This document shows, one piece after another, positions 8,257 to 16,651 of a DNA stretch of 64,000 nucleotides. The DNA lies in the NCBI RefSeq assembly GCF_026016465.1, contig NZ_CP100390.1:961001-1025000 (forward strand), written 5' to 3'. Source of the DNA: Alkalimarinus alittae (GTDB lineage: Bacteria > Pseudomonadota > Gammaproteobacteria > Pseudomonadales > Oleiphilaceae). The notes beneath the pieces are model-generated. The model did not search any database. It was not told the origin of the DNA and was given only the letters and a program-made list of their open reading frames with translations. Numbering within the stretch: the stretch's first letter is position 1; each line of letters starts with the position of its first letter. A program made the position numbers and the translations under genes.

Positions 8257-9285
8257 GTGAAAAAGCCTACGACAACGTTAATTCAAGATAATGGCAGTCC
8301 TATATTCGGTGAAATACATCTGCCGGTTTCTGAGGTTAACTACCTAAAGTACGATCTAAGAACCCCGATGGACAAACCTATTGAAGGTGTTCGTAAGCGA
8401 ATGGCGTTTAATCAGTTTCAGTTTATTGGCGTGATGAGTGAAGACATTATTGCGGGTATTGCGATTGTTGATTTGAAGTTGGTCAGTAATGTGTTTGTCT
8501 ATGTGTATGATTTGAAAACAGGCGTTCTTGTTGAGAAAAGTTTATTGCAGCCGCTGTCTATCGGAACAATTATTGAAACCAGGCCTGATACGGGAAAAAG
8601 CGTGTTTAAACAGCTAGGAAGTAAGGTTGAAATCACAACAAACGAGAGTGGTAGTGAGCGCTATATAGCGGTTAGTCTTGGACGAAATATATCGATAAAT
8701 GCGACGATGTTTCAGCCTCAAGAGTATGCCCCACTAAGAGTTTGCTCAAAAGCGGGCTATAACGGTTGGGTTTACACTCAAAAAACCGCGGGGTTGGCGG
8801 TTAAAGGGGTGATTCGCTGTAGCGGAAAAGAGTACATTTTGTCACCCGAAACGTCTTCAGCGAGTTCGGACTGGAGCTGTGGGTTTATGCGCAGAGAAAC
8901 CGCCTGGAATTGGGCAAGTTTTTCTGGGATGTTGGCTGATGGGCGGCGCGTTGGGCTTAACTTGGCGGCAGGTGTTAATGAAACGGGCGTAACTGAAAAC
9001 TGTCTGTGGGTCGATGGCACTTTAACTAAACTTAATATGGCGATTTTTGAGTTTGACCGCTACCAACCCGAAAATTCATGGCAGGTGAGAACAACAGATG
9101 GTCTTTTAGCGCTTACGTTTCAGCCGATGGGAAAGCGAGAAGAAAAGATTAATGCATTAGTTATTGCTTCAAACTTCAAGCAAGTATTTGGCTATTTTAG
9201 TGGATGGATGATTGATTCATCAGGCGAAAAAATAGCGCTTGAGCGCATTCCAGGCTTTATGGAAGATCATTATGCTAAGTGGTGA
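8257..9285 (+). CDS. DUF2804 family protein
   Basis: About 342 residues matching the uncharacterised DUF2804 family over its full length. Recognisable family signatures are RRETAWNWASFSG in the second half, GVNETGVTENCLWVDG after it, and the C-terminal GFMEDHYAKW. The predicted fold is all-beta, with no signal peptide and no membrane span, so it is likely cytoplasmic. I chose the GTG at 8257 because AAAGGGGG sits 4-5 bases before it; an in-frame TTG at 8230 has no such site. The gene is divergent from the START-domain gene, and DUF2804 genes in other bacteria are sometimes near lipid or fatty-acid functions, so a shared lipid theme is possible but unproven. No biochemical function is known to me. 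Confidence 0.82.
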   Translation: MKKPTTTLIQDNGSPIFGEIHLPVSEVNYLKYDLRTPMDKPIEGVRKRMAFNQFQFIGVMSEDIIAGIAIVDLKLVSNVFVYVYDLKTGVLVEKSLLQPLSIGTIIETRPDTGKSVFKQLGSKVEITTNESGSERYIAVSLGRNISINATMFQPQEYAPLRVCSKAGYNGWVYTQKTAGLAVKGVIRCSGKEYILSPETSSASSDWSCGFMRRETAWNWASFSGMLADGRRVGLNLAAGVNETGVTENCLWVDGTLTKLNMAIFEFDRYQPENSWQVRTTDGLLALTFQPMGKREEKINALVIASNFKQVFGYFSGWMIDSSGEKIALERIPGFMEDHYAKW

Positions 9286-9293
9286 TTCAGCTG

Positions 9294-9323
9294 TGAAGTA
9301 CGATCTTTTGAAGTACGATCTTT
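9294..9323. repeat. Tandem 15-bp direct repeat
   Basis: TGAAGTACGATCTTT occurs twice in exact tandem (9294-9308 and 9309-9323), right after the DUF2804 stop codon and abutting the REP-like palindrome. It could be a duplication made when the palindromic element inserted, or a slippage product. Confidence 0.8.
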
Positions 9324-9392
9324 GGTAGGAGAGAGCTGCGATGCGATAGTGTGGATGTTAACACTATTGCGCCAAAGTGACGCTCCTACCAA
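9322..9392. repeat. REP-like palindromic element
   Basis: A 71-base two-tier palindrome. The outer arms TTGGTAGGAG (9322-9331) and CTCCTACCAA (9383-9392) are exactly complementary. An inner stem pairs GCGATAGTGT with ACACTATTGC (one G-T wobble). The GGTAGGAG end resembles the GTAGGAGC-type REP sequences common between genes in pseudomonads and relatives. Placed between convergent DUF2804 and minE, it could end both transcripts. I noticed no second copy in the window. Confidence 0.7.
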
Positions 9393-9425
9393 GCGATGTA
9401 AAGGACAATCAAAAAGTAATGACTA

Positions 9426-9674
9426 TCAATCGGGCAAAGTTACATTGAGCTCTAGCACTGAACAGTTACCGTTGTTATCCAGTTGAACTTGGACTTGATC
9501 TTGGTCGATGGCTACATACTTGCGAATAACGGCTAAGATTTCCTGCTGAAGCTCTGGCAGGTAGTCAGGTTGGTCACGCTTTGTACGTTCATGGGCGACA
9601 ATGATCTGTAACCGCTCTTTGGCGATCGACGCAGTGTTTGTTTTCTTTGTTTTGAAGTAGTCGAAAAAACTCAT
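9426..9674 (-). CDS. minE: Cell division topological specificity factor MinE
   Basis: MinE stimulates the ATPase of membrane-bound MinD, drives pole-to-pole oscillation of MinCD and so keeps the division site at mid-cell. The 82 residues match the family: an N-terminal amphipathic membrane-targeting segment (MSFFDYFK), the MinD-contact helix around [20 protein letters not shown] (residues 15-34), and the C-terminal beta topological domain ending in [10 protein letters not shown]. The ATG follows a GGGGG ribosome-binding site, and the gap to the minD stop is only 2 bases, so the two are translationally linked. It is the last gene of minCDE, followed by the REP-like palindrome. Confidence 0.97.
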   Translation of the reverse strand: MSFFDYFKTKKTNTASIAKERLQIIVAHERTKRDQPDYLPELQQEILAVIRKYVAIDQDQVQVQLDNNGNCSVLELNVTLPD

Positions 9675-9676
9675 TA

Positions 9677-10486
9677 TTACCCCCTAAACATCCTTTTAAA
9701 GAACCCTTTTTTCTCGACTTCAAGGAAACGATGTTCGCGCTCTTCCCCTAATAGTCGGTCTACAGCATCTAAGTATGCTTGGCCGGCATCACTGGTTTCA
9801 TCCAATATAACTGGAACACCTTGGTTTGAGGCACTCAAAACAGTTGGAGATTCAGGAATAACACCTAATAATTTGATGGCTAAGATGTCTTTCACATCTT
9901 CAACGCAAAGCATTTCACCCGTTTCTGCACGAGCGGGGTTGTAGCGTGTTAGCAGTAAATGCTCTTTTACTGGCTCTGAACCCATTTCAGCTCGTTTGGA
10001 CTTGCTTTGTAAAATGCCCAAAATGCGGTCTGAATCTCGAACCGAAGAAACTTCTGGGTTCGTCACGATGATGGCTTCGTCTGCATAATAAAGCGCCATT
10101 TGTGCGCCATGCTCAATACCCGCTGGTGAGTCACAAATGATAAACTCAAAACGCTCAGCCAATTCATTGAGAACGCGCTCAACCCCTTGTTGTGTTAGCG
10201 CATCTTTGTCGCGTGTTTGAGACGCAGGCAAAATAAATAGGTCGTCAATGTGCTTATCTTTGATAAGCGCTTGGTTGAGCGTTGCTTCACCGTTAATTAC
10301 GTTAACGAAATCATACACAACGCGACGCTCACAGTTCATGATGAGGTCAAGGTTTCGTAGGCCCACATCAAAGTCAATAACGACAGTTTTGTGCCCGCGT
10401 TTTGCCAGCCCCGTTGCAATGGATGCACTAGATGTTGTTTTACCAACACCTCCTTTGCCTGATGTAATAACTATTATCTTAGCCAA
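9677..10486 (-). CDS. minD: Septum site-determining ATPase MinD
   Basis: MinD is the ParA-like ATPase that binds the inner membrane as an ATP dimer and recruits MinC. The 269 residues carry the deviant Walker A motif GKGGVGKTT at about 10-18, the switch-like [10 protein letters not shown] near 38-47, and DSPAGIE (Walker B region) near 120. The C-terminal amphipathic membrane-targeting helix is visible as [11 protein letters not shown]. The start is a TTG at 10486, preceded by GGGAAATAAACA; no in-frame ATG fits. A weak start codon may help hold MinD below the other partners. The 165-base gap to minC is longer than the usual few dozen bases in this operon and could hold an extra promoter. Confidence 0.97.
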   Translation of the reverse strand: MAKIIVITSGKGGVGKTTSSASIATGLAKRGHKTVVIDFDVGLRNLDLIMNCERRVVYDFVNVINGEATLNQALIKDKHIDDLFILPASQTRDKDALTQQGVERVLNELAERFEFIICDSPAGIEHGAQMALYYADEAIIVTNPEVSSVRDSDRILGILQSKSKRAEMGSEPVKEHLLLTRYNPARAETGEMLCVEDVKDILAIKLLGVIPESPTVLSASNQGVPVILDETSDAGQAYLDAVDRLLGEEREHRFLEVEKKGFFKRMFRG

Positions 10487-10651
10487 TGTTTATTTCCCGT
10501 TTGTCATGGTTAATCGTTGCTGATTGTCCCTATCATTCTTTTTCGCACACTAATCAGGTTTTATACTTGGATCTGATTATAAGGCGAGCCTATTGTGCTT
10601 AATGCTATCATCCTATGAGTGCAGCACTTACAACAGAGTGCCGACTCGATC

Positions 10652-11500
10652 TTATTCTACTAATGCTTTTACTGTTAATGTTTCATCGGAAAGATGAATT
10701 TGAGCTGGTTTCTTCCAACTCCCATTTTGTAAATCTTCGCTGATTTTATACTGTCCTGCAATGGAAACAAGCTCTGCTTCTAGACTGTGGCAAAAAATGC
10801 GTGCTTTGGTGTTTCCTTTAACGCCTGCCAATGCTCGACCTCTCAGAGGGCCATACACGTGAATATTACCGTCAGCCAGTATTTCTGCTCCGGCGCTAAC
10901 TTGAGCAAGTACGATTAAATCGCCATTTTGGGCATAGACTTGCTGGCCTGAACGGACAGGTTGATAGATAATACGCGTTTCGTGTGATTTCACTTCTACG
11001 ACTTCAGCGTCTTCTGCTGGCTGAGCCGTCTTTTCAGTTGGTTGAGTGTCTTGCGTTTCTGAGTTAGCGGATGTGGCATCTTTTATCTCCGCTGTTTCGG
11101 TTGCCGCAACAATGTCTTCAATTGCGTGTACGGCGGCTTGCTCAGCCTCTACGGGCGAGGTTTTTTCTTTCTGTGCTGGCAATGTTGCTAAGCCTGCAAG
11201 TTTAGCCGCTATCTGCTGAGTTTCACTCCCCCCTCGCACTGCAATAGGTTTAACTGAGAAGGTGCTACAAATTCGAATTATCTTCTCAAAATCTGCGGGT
11301 CCCTTGGAACCGTCAAATTTTGCCAAGCCAATAACGACAGGCAAGTTTTTAAAGAAATCGGGGGCTTGCTCTGTTTTTGCGGCTAGCTCAGCTGAAAACT
11401 GAGACGGCTCGAAATAGCTGAGTTCTAATACGGTTAGCGGAAGCAGGGAGCCTTTTAACTGTAGGCAGCTTGCTTGAGATGATAGTGCGGTTGAATTCAT
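10652..11500 (-). CDS. minC: Septum site-determining protein MinC
   Basis: MinC inhibits FtsZ polymerisation away from mid-cell. The protein is 282 residues, longer than E. coli MinC (231), because the linker between its two domains is extended. The N-terminal FtsZ-inhibitory domain is about 10-105. The linker, about 108-172, is rich in Glu, Ala and Thr. The C-terminal beta-helix domain that dimerises and binds MinD is about 173-275 and includes the family signature GDLIVLAQVSAGAEILADG, followed by NIHVYGPLRGRALAG. ATG start at 11500. First gene of the minCDE operon; the upstream spacer to divergent dinB is 273 bases. Confidence 0.96.
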   Translation of the reverse strand: MNSTALSSQASCLQLKGSLLPLTVLELSYFEPSQFSAELAAKTEQAPDFFKNLPVVIGLAKFDGSKGPADFEKIIRICSTFSVKPIAVRGGSETQQIAAKLAGLATLPAQKEKTSPVEAEQAAVHAIEDIVAATETAEIKDATSANSETQDTQPTEKTAQPAEDAEVVEVKSHETRIIYQPVRSGQQVYAQNGDLIVLAQVSAGAEILADGNIHVYGPLRGRALAGVKGNTKARIFCHSLEAELVSIAGQYKISEDLQNGSWKKPAQIHLSDETLTVKALVE

Positions 11501-11708
11501 GGATTAGTCCTAGCATTCGTCCCTGATACGCCAATACCTTAACGGATATTTCCGAGAGTGTTTGGCTGAACGTTATTATGTGTAATATGACGCTTATGTT
11601 AACACGAACATAAAAAAATATGAGGCTTCTTTTAACGGCAATGATTTTTTCTTCTGGCTGTGATTGTAAGCTTATTGATGGGGCACTTAATGCTTAAAAG
11701 TGGCCTAG

Positions 11709-11736
11709 TTGACTGTATAAAAAAACAGTATATATT
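11709..11736 (+). promoter_or_regulatory. Sigma-70 promoter of dinB
   Basis: TTGACT (-35, 11709-11714), a 16-base spacer and TATATT (-10, 11731-11736) form a near-consensus promoter 38 bases before the dinB start codon. The LexA site fills the space between the two boxes. Confidence 0.8.
11713..11728. promoter_or_regulatory. LexA (SOS) box upstream of dinB
   Basis: CTGTATAAAAAAACAG matches the gammaproteobacterial LexA consensus CTGT-N8-ACAG exactly. It overlaps the -35 and spacer of the dinB promoter, so LexA binding would block RNA polymerase until DNA damage triggers LexA cleavage. Confidence 0.9.
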
Positions 11737-11773
11737 GTGGGTTAATGTAGTATTACCTTAGAGATCGTGATTA

Positions 11774-12850
11774 ATGGGTAAACGAAAGATAATTCACTGC
11801 GACTGTGACTGTTTTTATGCCGCTGTTGAGGTCAGAGACAATCCCTTGTTGCGTGGTCGGCCATTAGCAGTAGGTGGTTCTCCCAATTCTAGGGGGGTTA
11901 TCGCAACGTGCAGTTATGAGGCAAGAGCGTTTGGTATTCATTCAGCAATGTCGTCTGCAAGGGCAGCCCAGCTATGCCCAGATTTAGTATTTATAAAACC
12001 TGATATTGCAAAATATCAGGTGGTCTCTAAAGGTATTCATGAGGTATTCAAACAATATACCGATCTTATCGAGCCGTTGTCCCTTGATGAAGCGTACCTT
12101 GATGTAACTGATTCTCCATTTTTCGCTGGCAGTGCAACACTCATCGCTGAAGACATACGTGCAAAAGTGAGTCAGCAATTAGGCATTACTATTTCTGCTG
12201 GTGTGGCCCCCAATAAATTTCTCGCCAAGGTTGCCAGTGACTGGAATAAACCCGACGGTCTTTTCGTGATTCGCCCTGAAGATGTCGCTTCATTTGTTGT
12301 TGCGTTAGATGTTTCAAAAATTAATGGTGTTGGCAAAGTGACTAAAGCAAAGCTTAACCAAATGGGAATAGAGACGTGTGGCGACTTGCAAAACGTAGGT
12401 GAGGCGGAGTTAATACAGTCGTTTGGGCAGTATGGAACTCGCCTATTTTCTGTTGCTCAAGGAAAAGATGATCGGCCGGTACAAACGTCTCGAGTGAGAA
12501 AATCGATATCTGTAGAGCATACTTTCTCAGAAGACTTGAAAGATATTGTGTCAATTATTGATCGGTTGCCAGTATTAATAGATGAGCTAAGGGCTAGGTG
12601 TGAGCGTAAGCTAGGACAAGATCGCGTCATCGCAAAGCGGTTTGTGAAAGTAAAATTTTTTGATTTCACACAAACAACACTCGAACACAAAATAGAAACC
12701 GCTCATGAAGAGTGGGACTCTAATGATATCTATCGCACACTGTTAGAAGCCGCTTGGGCGAGGGAAGGTAAGCCCGTCAGGCTTTTAGGTGTGGGGGTTA
12801 GGTTGAGTGTTAGAGAAAATGTGGCGGGTCGGCAGCTATCTTTACTGTAA
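11774..12850 (+). CDS. dinB: DNA polymerase IV (translesion, Y family)
   Basis: DinB copies past damaged template bases during the SOS response. The 358-residue protein has the Y-family palm signature: metal-binding D10 in the IHCDCDCFYAAVE stretch and the SLDEAYLDV motif with D105 and E106. Helix-hairpin-helix and little-finger domains follow (about 170-345). The C-terminal RQLSLL (353-358) fits a beta-clamp binding motif of the QLxLF type. A perfect LexA box and strong promoter lie 38-65 bases upstream, so damage-induced expression is well supported. It stands alone, divergent from minCDE and followed by parC after 171 bases. Confidence 0.97.
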   Translation: MGKRKIIHCDCDCFYAAVEVRDNPLLRGRPLAVGGSPNSRGVIATCSYEARAFGIHSAMSSARAAQLCPDLVFIKPDIAKYQVVSKGIHEVFKQYTDLIEPLSLDEAYLDVTDSPFFAGSATLIAEDIRAKVSQQLGITISAGVAPNKFLAKVASDWNKPDGLFVIRPEDVASFVVALDVSKINGVGKVTKAKLNQMGIETCGDLQNVGEAELIQSFGQYGTRLFSVAQGKDDRPVQTSRVRKSISVEHTFSEDLKDIVSIIDRLPVLIDELRARCERKLGQDRVIAKRFVKVKFFDFTQTTLEHKIETAHEEWDSNDIYRTLLEAAWAREGKPVRLLGVGVRLSVRENVAGRQLSLL

Positions 12851-13021
12851 AGAATATCGATAATTATAAAATTCTTTTGGTTGCTGTTTTATTGATGTGT
12901 TCTGATGCCTATAATGAGTGCAGTTCACGGCATTTTGATGTCGCTCGGTAATGTTTTGATCTTCCATATATAAGAGTAGTGACCAACCATAATAATGAAA
13001 GCAGGTTTCTAAGGGTAATTC

Positions 13022-15313
13022 ATGACAACGATTATTGATCAACTGGATGAAGGTGTTGAGCGGGTATCGCTTAAAGAATATACCGAGAAAGCGTATCTCG
13101 ATTATTCGATGTATGTCATTCTCGATCGTGCCTTGCCTCATATTGGTGATGGGCTAAAACCGGTTCAGCGTCGTATTGTGTATGCGATGTCAGAACTCGG
13201 GTTAAAATCAACCGCTAAGTATAAAAAATCAGCAAGAACGGTCGGTGATGTATTGGGTAAGTTTCACCCTCATGGTGATAGTGCCTGCTATGAAGCCATG
13301 GTTTTAATGGCGCAGCCGTTTTCATATCGTTATCCATTAGTTGACGGTCAAGGTAACTGGGGCGCACCAGATGACCCGAAATCATTTGCTGCCATGCGTT
13401 ATACCGAATCTAGATTGGCGCATTATGCCGATACCTTGCTAAGTGAATTAGGCCAGGGGACTGTTGAATGGGGGCCTAACTTTGATGGCACAATGGAAGA
13501 GCCGTTAACATTACCTGCACGACTCCCCAACTTGTTATTAAATGGTACTACAGGTATTGCTGTCGGGATGGCGACTGACATCCCACCTCATAACCTGAGA
13601 GAGATGGCATCTGCTTGTGTGCGTCTACTTGATGAGCCTTCTGCAACTACGGAGCAACTATTAGAGCACGTAAAAGGCCCCGATTTTCCAACGGGCGCAG
13701 AGCTTATTACACCTCAAGCAGAGCTGCAAAAGATATATGAAACCGGTCGTGGTTCATTACGCATGCGGGCGGTATTTAATCAAGAAAGTGGTGATGTTGT
13801 CGTCACAGAGCTTCCGCATCAGGTGTCGGGAGCCAAAGTACTTGAGCAAATAGCCGCACAAATGCAGGCTAAAAAGTTACCAGTGGTGGCAGATTTACGA
13901 GATGAATCTGACCATGAGAACCCTACACGCTTAGTGATTGTTCCCAAGTCGAACCGCATTGATATTGATGCACTCATGGCGCACTTATTCTCAAGCACCG
14001 ATCTTGAAAGAACCTACCGTGTGAACATGAACGTTATTGGTATTGATGGTCGGCCAGCCGTTAAAGGGTTGTTGACCCTCTTAACAGAATGGCTTCGCTA
14101 TCGAACTGACACTGTCAGAAGGCGACTACAGTATCGACTTGATAAAGTTCTTAAGCGGTTGCACTTATTAGAAGGTTTGTTGACAGCCTTTCTTAATATT
14201 GATGAAGTTATTCATATTATTCGTACCGAAGATGAACCTAAATCTGTGCTGATGCAGCATTTTGATCTTACGGATGTTCAGGCGGATTATATTCTTGATA
14301 CCAAATTGCGCCAGTTAGCGCGTTTGGAAGAGATGAAGATTAGAGGCGAGCAAGACGAACTCGAAAAAGAAAGAATTTACCTAGAGAAGATACTGGGCTC
14401 AGCGCAACGCTTAAAAACATTGGTCAAAAAAGAATTGATTGCTGATGCTGAAACGTTTGGTGACGATCGTCGTTCACCCATTGTTGAAAGAGCTGAAGCA
14501 AAAGCATTTTCAGAGGCAGATTTAGTTTCATCTGAACCTGTAACGGTTGTTTTATCCGATAAAGGGTGGGTGCGATCAGCAAAAGGGCACGATATAGACC
14601 CTACAGGTTTAAGCTACAAGGCGGGCGACAGCTATGCGCTATCGGCTAAAGGGCGAAGTAATGAAGGGGTCGTGTTTCTTGACTCTACTGGTCGAGCTTA
14701 TACACTGCCTGCCCATAGCCTGCCGTCAGCGAGAGGTCAGGGTGAGCCGCTGACGGGGCGAATTAATCCCCCGTCAGGTGCAACCTTTAAAGGGGTTGTG
14801 ATGGGCAATCAAGATAGTAAGCTGTTGATGATGAGTGATGGTGGCTACGGTTTTGTAACCAGCGTGGCAGACCTTCAGAGCAAAAACAAAGCCGGTAAAG
14901 CCGCTATAAGCTTACCTAAAGGTGCAGAAGTGATGATGCCGGTACCGATTGACGATGCTGCCAGCCAATATTTGGTTGCTGTGAGTAATGAAGGGCGGAT
15001 GTTGGTATTTCCTGTTCGAGATCTACCAGAGCTGTCAAAAGGTAAAGGTAATAAAATCATTAGCATCCCTTCTGCGCGAGTACAAAGTCGTGAGGAGTTA
15101 ATGACATTAGTGACGGTTTTCCGCGAGGAAGATCGCTTGGTTATTCACTCAGGCAAACGCCACTTAAAATTACGTTTTAGTGATTTAGAGCACTACCTTG
15201 GTGAGCGAGGACGGCGAGGTCATAAGCTGCCAAGAGGCTTGCAAAAAGTTGATCGAATTGAAGTGATTTCAAATCGACCAGACGATGCTGAAGACGAAAA
15301 TGATGCGGACTGA
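13022..15313 (+). CDS. parC: DNA topoisomerase IV subunit A
   Basis: ParC is the DNA-breaking subunit of topoisomerase IV, which separates linked daughter chromosomes together with ParE (not in this window). The 763 residues match the family length. The active-site tyrosine that attacks DNA is Y127, in [10 protein letters not shown]. The quinolone-resistance region holds S87 and E91 in [12 protein letters not shown], the same residues and numbering as wild-type Pseudomonas aeruginosa ParC, so no target-site resistance mutation is visible there. The C-terminal half has the beta-pinwheel repeats that wrap DNA. AAGGG precedes the ATG at suitable distance. serB follows in the same direction after 47 bases. 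Confidence 0.98.
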   Translation: MTTIIDQLDEGVERVSLKEYTEKAYLDYSMYVILDRALPHIGDGLKPVQRRIVYAMSELGLKSTAKYKKSARTVGDVLGKFHPHGDSACYEAMVLMAQPFSYRYPLVDGQGNWGAPDDPKSFAAMRYTESRLAHYADTLLSELGQGTVEWGPNFDGTMEEPLTLPARLPNLLLNGTTGIAVGMATDIPPHNLREMASACVRLLDEPSATTEQLLEHVKGPDFPTGAELITPQAELQKIYETGRGSLRMRAVFNQESGDVVVTELPHQVSGAKVLEQIAAQMQAKKLPVVADLRDESDHENPTRLVIVPKSNRIDIDALMAHLFSSTDLERTYRVNMNVIGIDGRPAVKGLLTLLTEWLRYRTDTVRRRLQYRLDKVLKRLHLLEGLLTAFLNIDEVIHIIRTEDEPKSVLMQHFDLTDVQADYILDTKLRQLARLEEMKIRGEQDELEKERIYLEKILGSAQRLKTLVKKELIADAETFGDDRRSPIVERAEAKAFSEADLVSSEPVTVVLSDKGWVRSAKGHDIDPTGLSYKAGDSYALSAKGRSNEGVVFLDSTGRAYTLPAHSLPSARGQGEPLTGRINPPSGATFKGVVMGNQDSKLLMMSDGGYGFVTSVADLQSKNKAGKAAISLPKGAEVMMPVPIDDAASQYLVAVSNEGRMLVFPVRDLPELSKGKGNKIISIPSARVQSREELMTLVTVFREEDRLVIHSGKRHLKLRFSDLEHYLGERGRRGHKLPRGLQKVDRIEVISNRPDDAEDENDAD

Positions 15314-15360
15314 GCTGAATAACCGTATTTAGCTAAGCACTAACTGATAAGGGTCAACGT

Positions 15361-16572
15361 GTGAACGAAATAGTATTAATTAATGTATCGGGCCAAGATA
15401 AGCCAGGGCTGACCTCTGAAATTACTGAAATAATGGCTCAGTATCAGATCAGAATCCTGGATATCGGGCAAGCGGTCATACATGACCACTTAACGTGGGG
15501 GATTTTGATTGAGCTGCCAAAAGAACAGTCTTCATCCCCGCTGCTTAAAGATCTTTTATTTAAAATGCATGAATTAGGACTGCCTGTTCGTTTTGAACCG
15601 GTATCTAAAGAAGAATATGAAAACTGGGTAAAGGGTAAAGGTAAGGCGCGATATATTGTGACGTTGCTTGCTCGCTCTATTACTGCTGATCAGATTGCTC
15701 AGGTTTCAAAAGTCACGGCTAATAACGGTTTGAATATTGATAATATTACTCGTTTATCTAGCCGTCCGCCGGTTGAGATAGATGAGAACCAGAGCCAGGC
15801 ATGTATTGAGTTTTCAGTGCGGGGCACGCCCCCAGACCTTGATCGACTCCGTGCCGAGTTCCTTCAAATTGCCAGCAAAATGAATGTTGATATTGCCTTT
15901 CAAGAAGACTCGGTTTTTCGTCGTAATCGTCGATTAGTCGTGTTTGATATGGACTCAACCCTTATTGATGCTGAAGTTATTGATGAGCTGGCAAAAGAGG
16001 CCGGTGTTGGTGATCAGGTTATTGAAATCACTGAGCAGGCAATGCGAGGTGAAATTGAGTTTACTGAGAGTTTTGCACGCAGAGTGGCGTTATTAAAAGG
16101 GCTAGATGAAACGGTACTGGCTAAAGTCGCTGCCCGCTTAAAGCTAACAGAGGGCGCGGAACGACTTATTGGGACGCTCAAGGGCTTGGGGTATAAGACT
16201 GCAATACTATCAGGCGGATTTACTTATTTTGCTAACAATCTCAAGCAGAAACTGGGTATAGATTATGTTTATGCTAATGAGCTTGAAATAGAAAACGGCA
16301 AAGTAACAGGCAGGGTGACAGGGCAGGTTGTTGATGGTGCACGCAAGGCTGAGTTGTTGTTAAAAATAGCGGAGAAAGAAAATATTCAGCAGCAGCAGGT
16401 GATTGCCGTTGGCGATGGCGCGAATGATTTACCTATGCTGAGTCAGGCCGGTCTTGGGGTTGCGTTTAGAGCGAAGCCATTAGTCAAAGAGAGTGCAAAG
16501 CATTCAATTTCAACCTTGGGGTTGGATGGGATTCTTTACTTGATTGGCTTCAGAGATAGTGAGACTGAATAA
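15361..16572 (+). CDS. serB: Phosphoserine phosphatase SerB with N-terminal ACT-like domains
   Basis: SerB removes phosphate from phosphoserine, the last step of serine synthesis. This is the long form, 403 residues: two ACT-like regulatory domains fill about residues 1-185, as in Pseudomonas and mycobacterial SerB, where the ACT part mediates oligomerisation and serine feedback. The HAD phosphatase domain follows. Its nucleophile motif is DMDST at 196-200 (D196 nucleophile, D198 acid/base), and the magnesium-binding GDGANDLPM lies near the C-terminus. The start is GTG, preceded by AAGGGT. It probably shares a transcript with parC and ends at a good intrinsic terminator. Confidence 0.97.
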   Translation: MNEIVLINVSGQDKPGLTSEITEIMAQYQIRILDIGQAVIHDHLTWGILIELPKEQSSSPLLKDLLFKMHELGLPVRFEPVSKEEYENWVKGKGKARYIVTLLARSITADQIAQVSKVTANNGLNIDNITRLSSRPPVEIDENQSQACIEFSVRGTPPDLDRLRAEFLQIASKMNVDIAFQEDSVFRRNRRLVVFDMDSTLIDAEVIDELAKEAGVGDQVIEITEQAMRGEIEFTESFARRVALLKGLDETVLAKVAARLKLTEGAERLIGTLKGLGYKTAILSGGFTYFANNLKQKLGIDYVYANELEIENGKVTGRVTGQVVDGARKAELLLKIAEKENIQQQQVIAVGDGANDLPMLSQAGLGVAFRAKPLVKESAKHSISTLGLDGILYLIGFRDSETE

Positions 16573-16613
16573 CGTTATTGAAAAGCATTCAGGTTGCATA
16601 AGACTATAAACAC

Positions 16614-16641
16614 AATCGCGCCACGTTGGCGCGATTTTTTT
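16614..16641 (+). terminator. Rho-independent terminator after serB
   Basis: AATCGCGCC / GGCGCGATT stem with a 5-base loop (16614-16636), then a run of T to 16641. It lies between serB and the convergent fimX-like gene. Confidence 0.88.
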
Positions 16642-16651
16642 AACTCGTTAT

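Noticed and set aside
11798..11815. Cysteine-rich CDCDC sequence in the DinB active site
   Set aside because: A DCDCFYA version is, as I recall, normal in Pseudomonas DinB; both Asp residues are kept, so only one Cys is odd and it is unlikely to matter.
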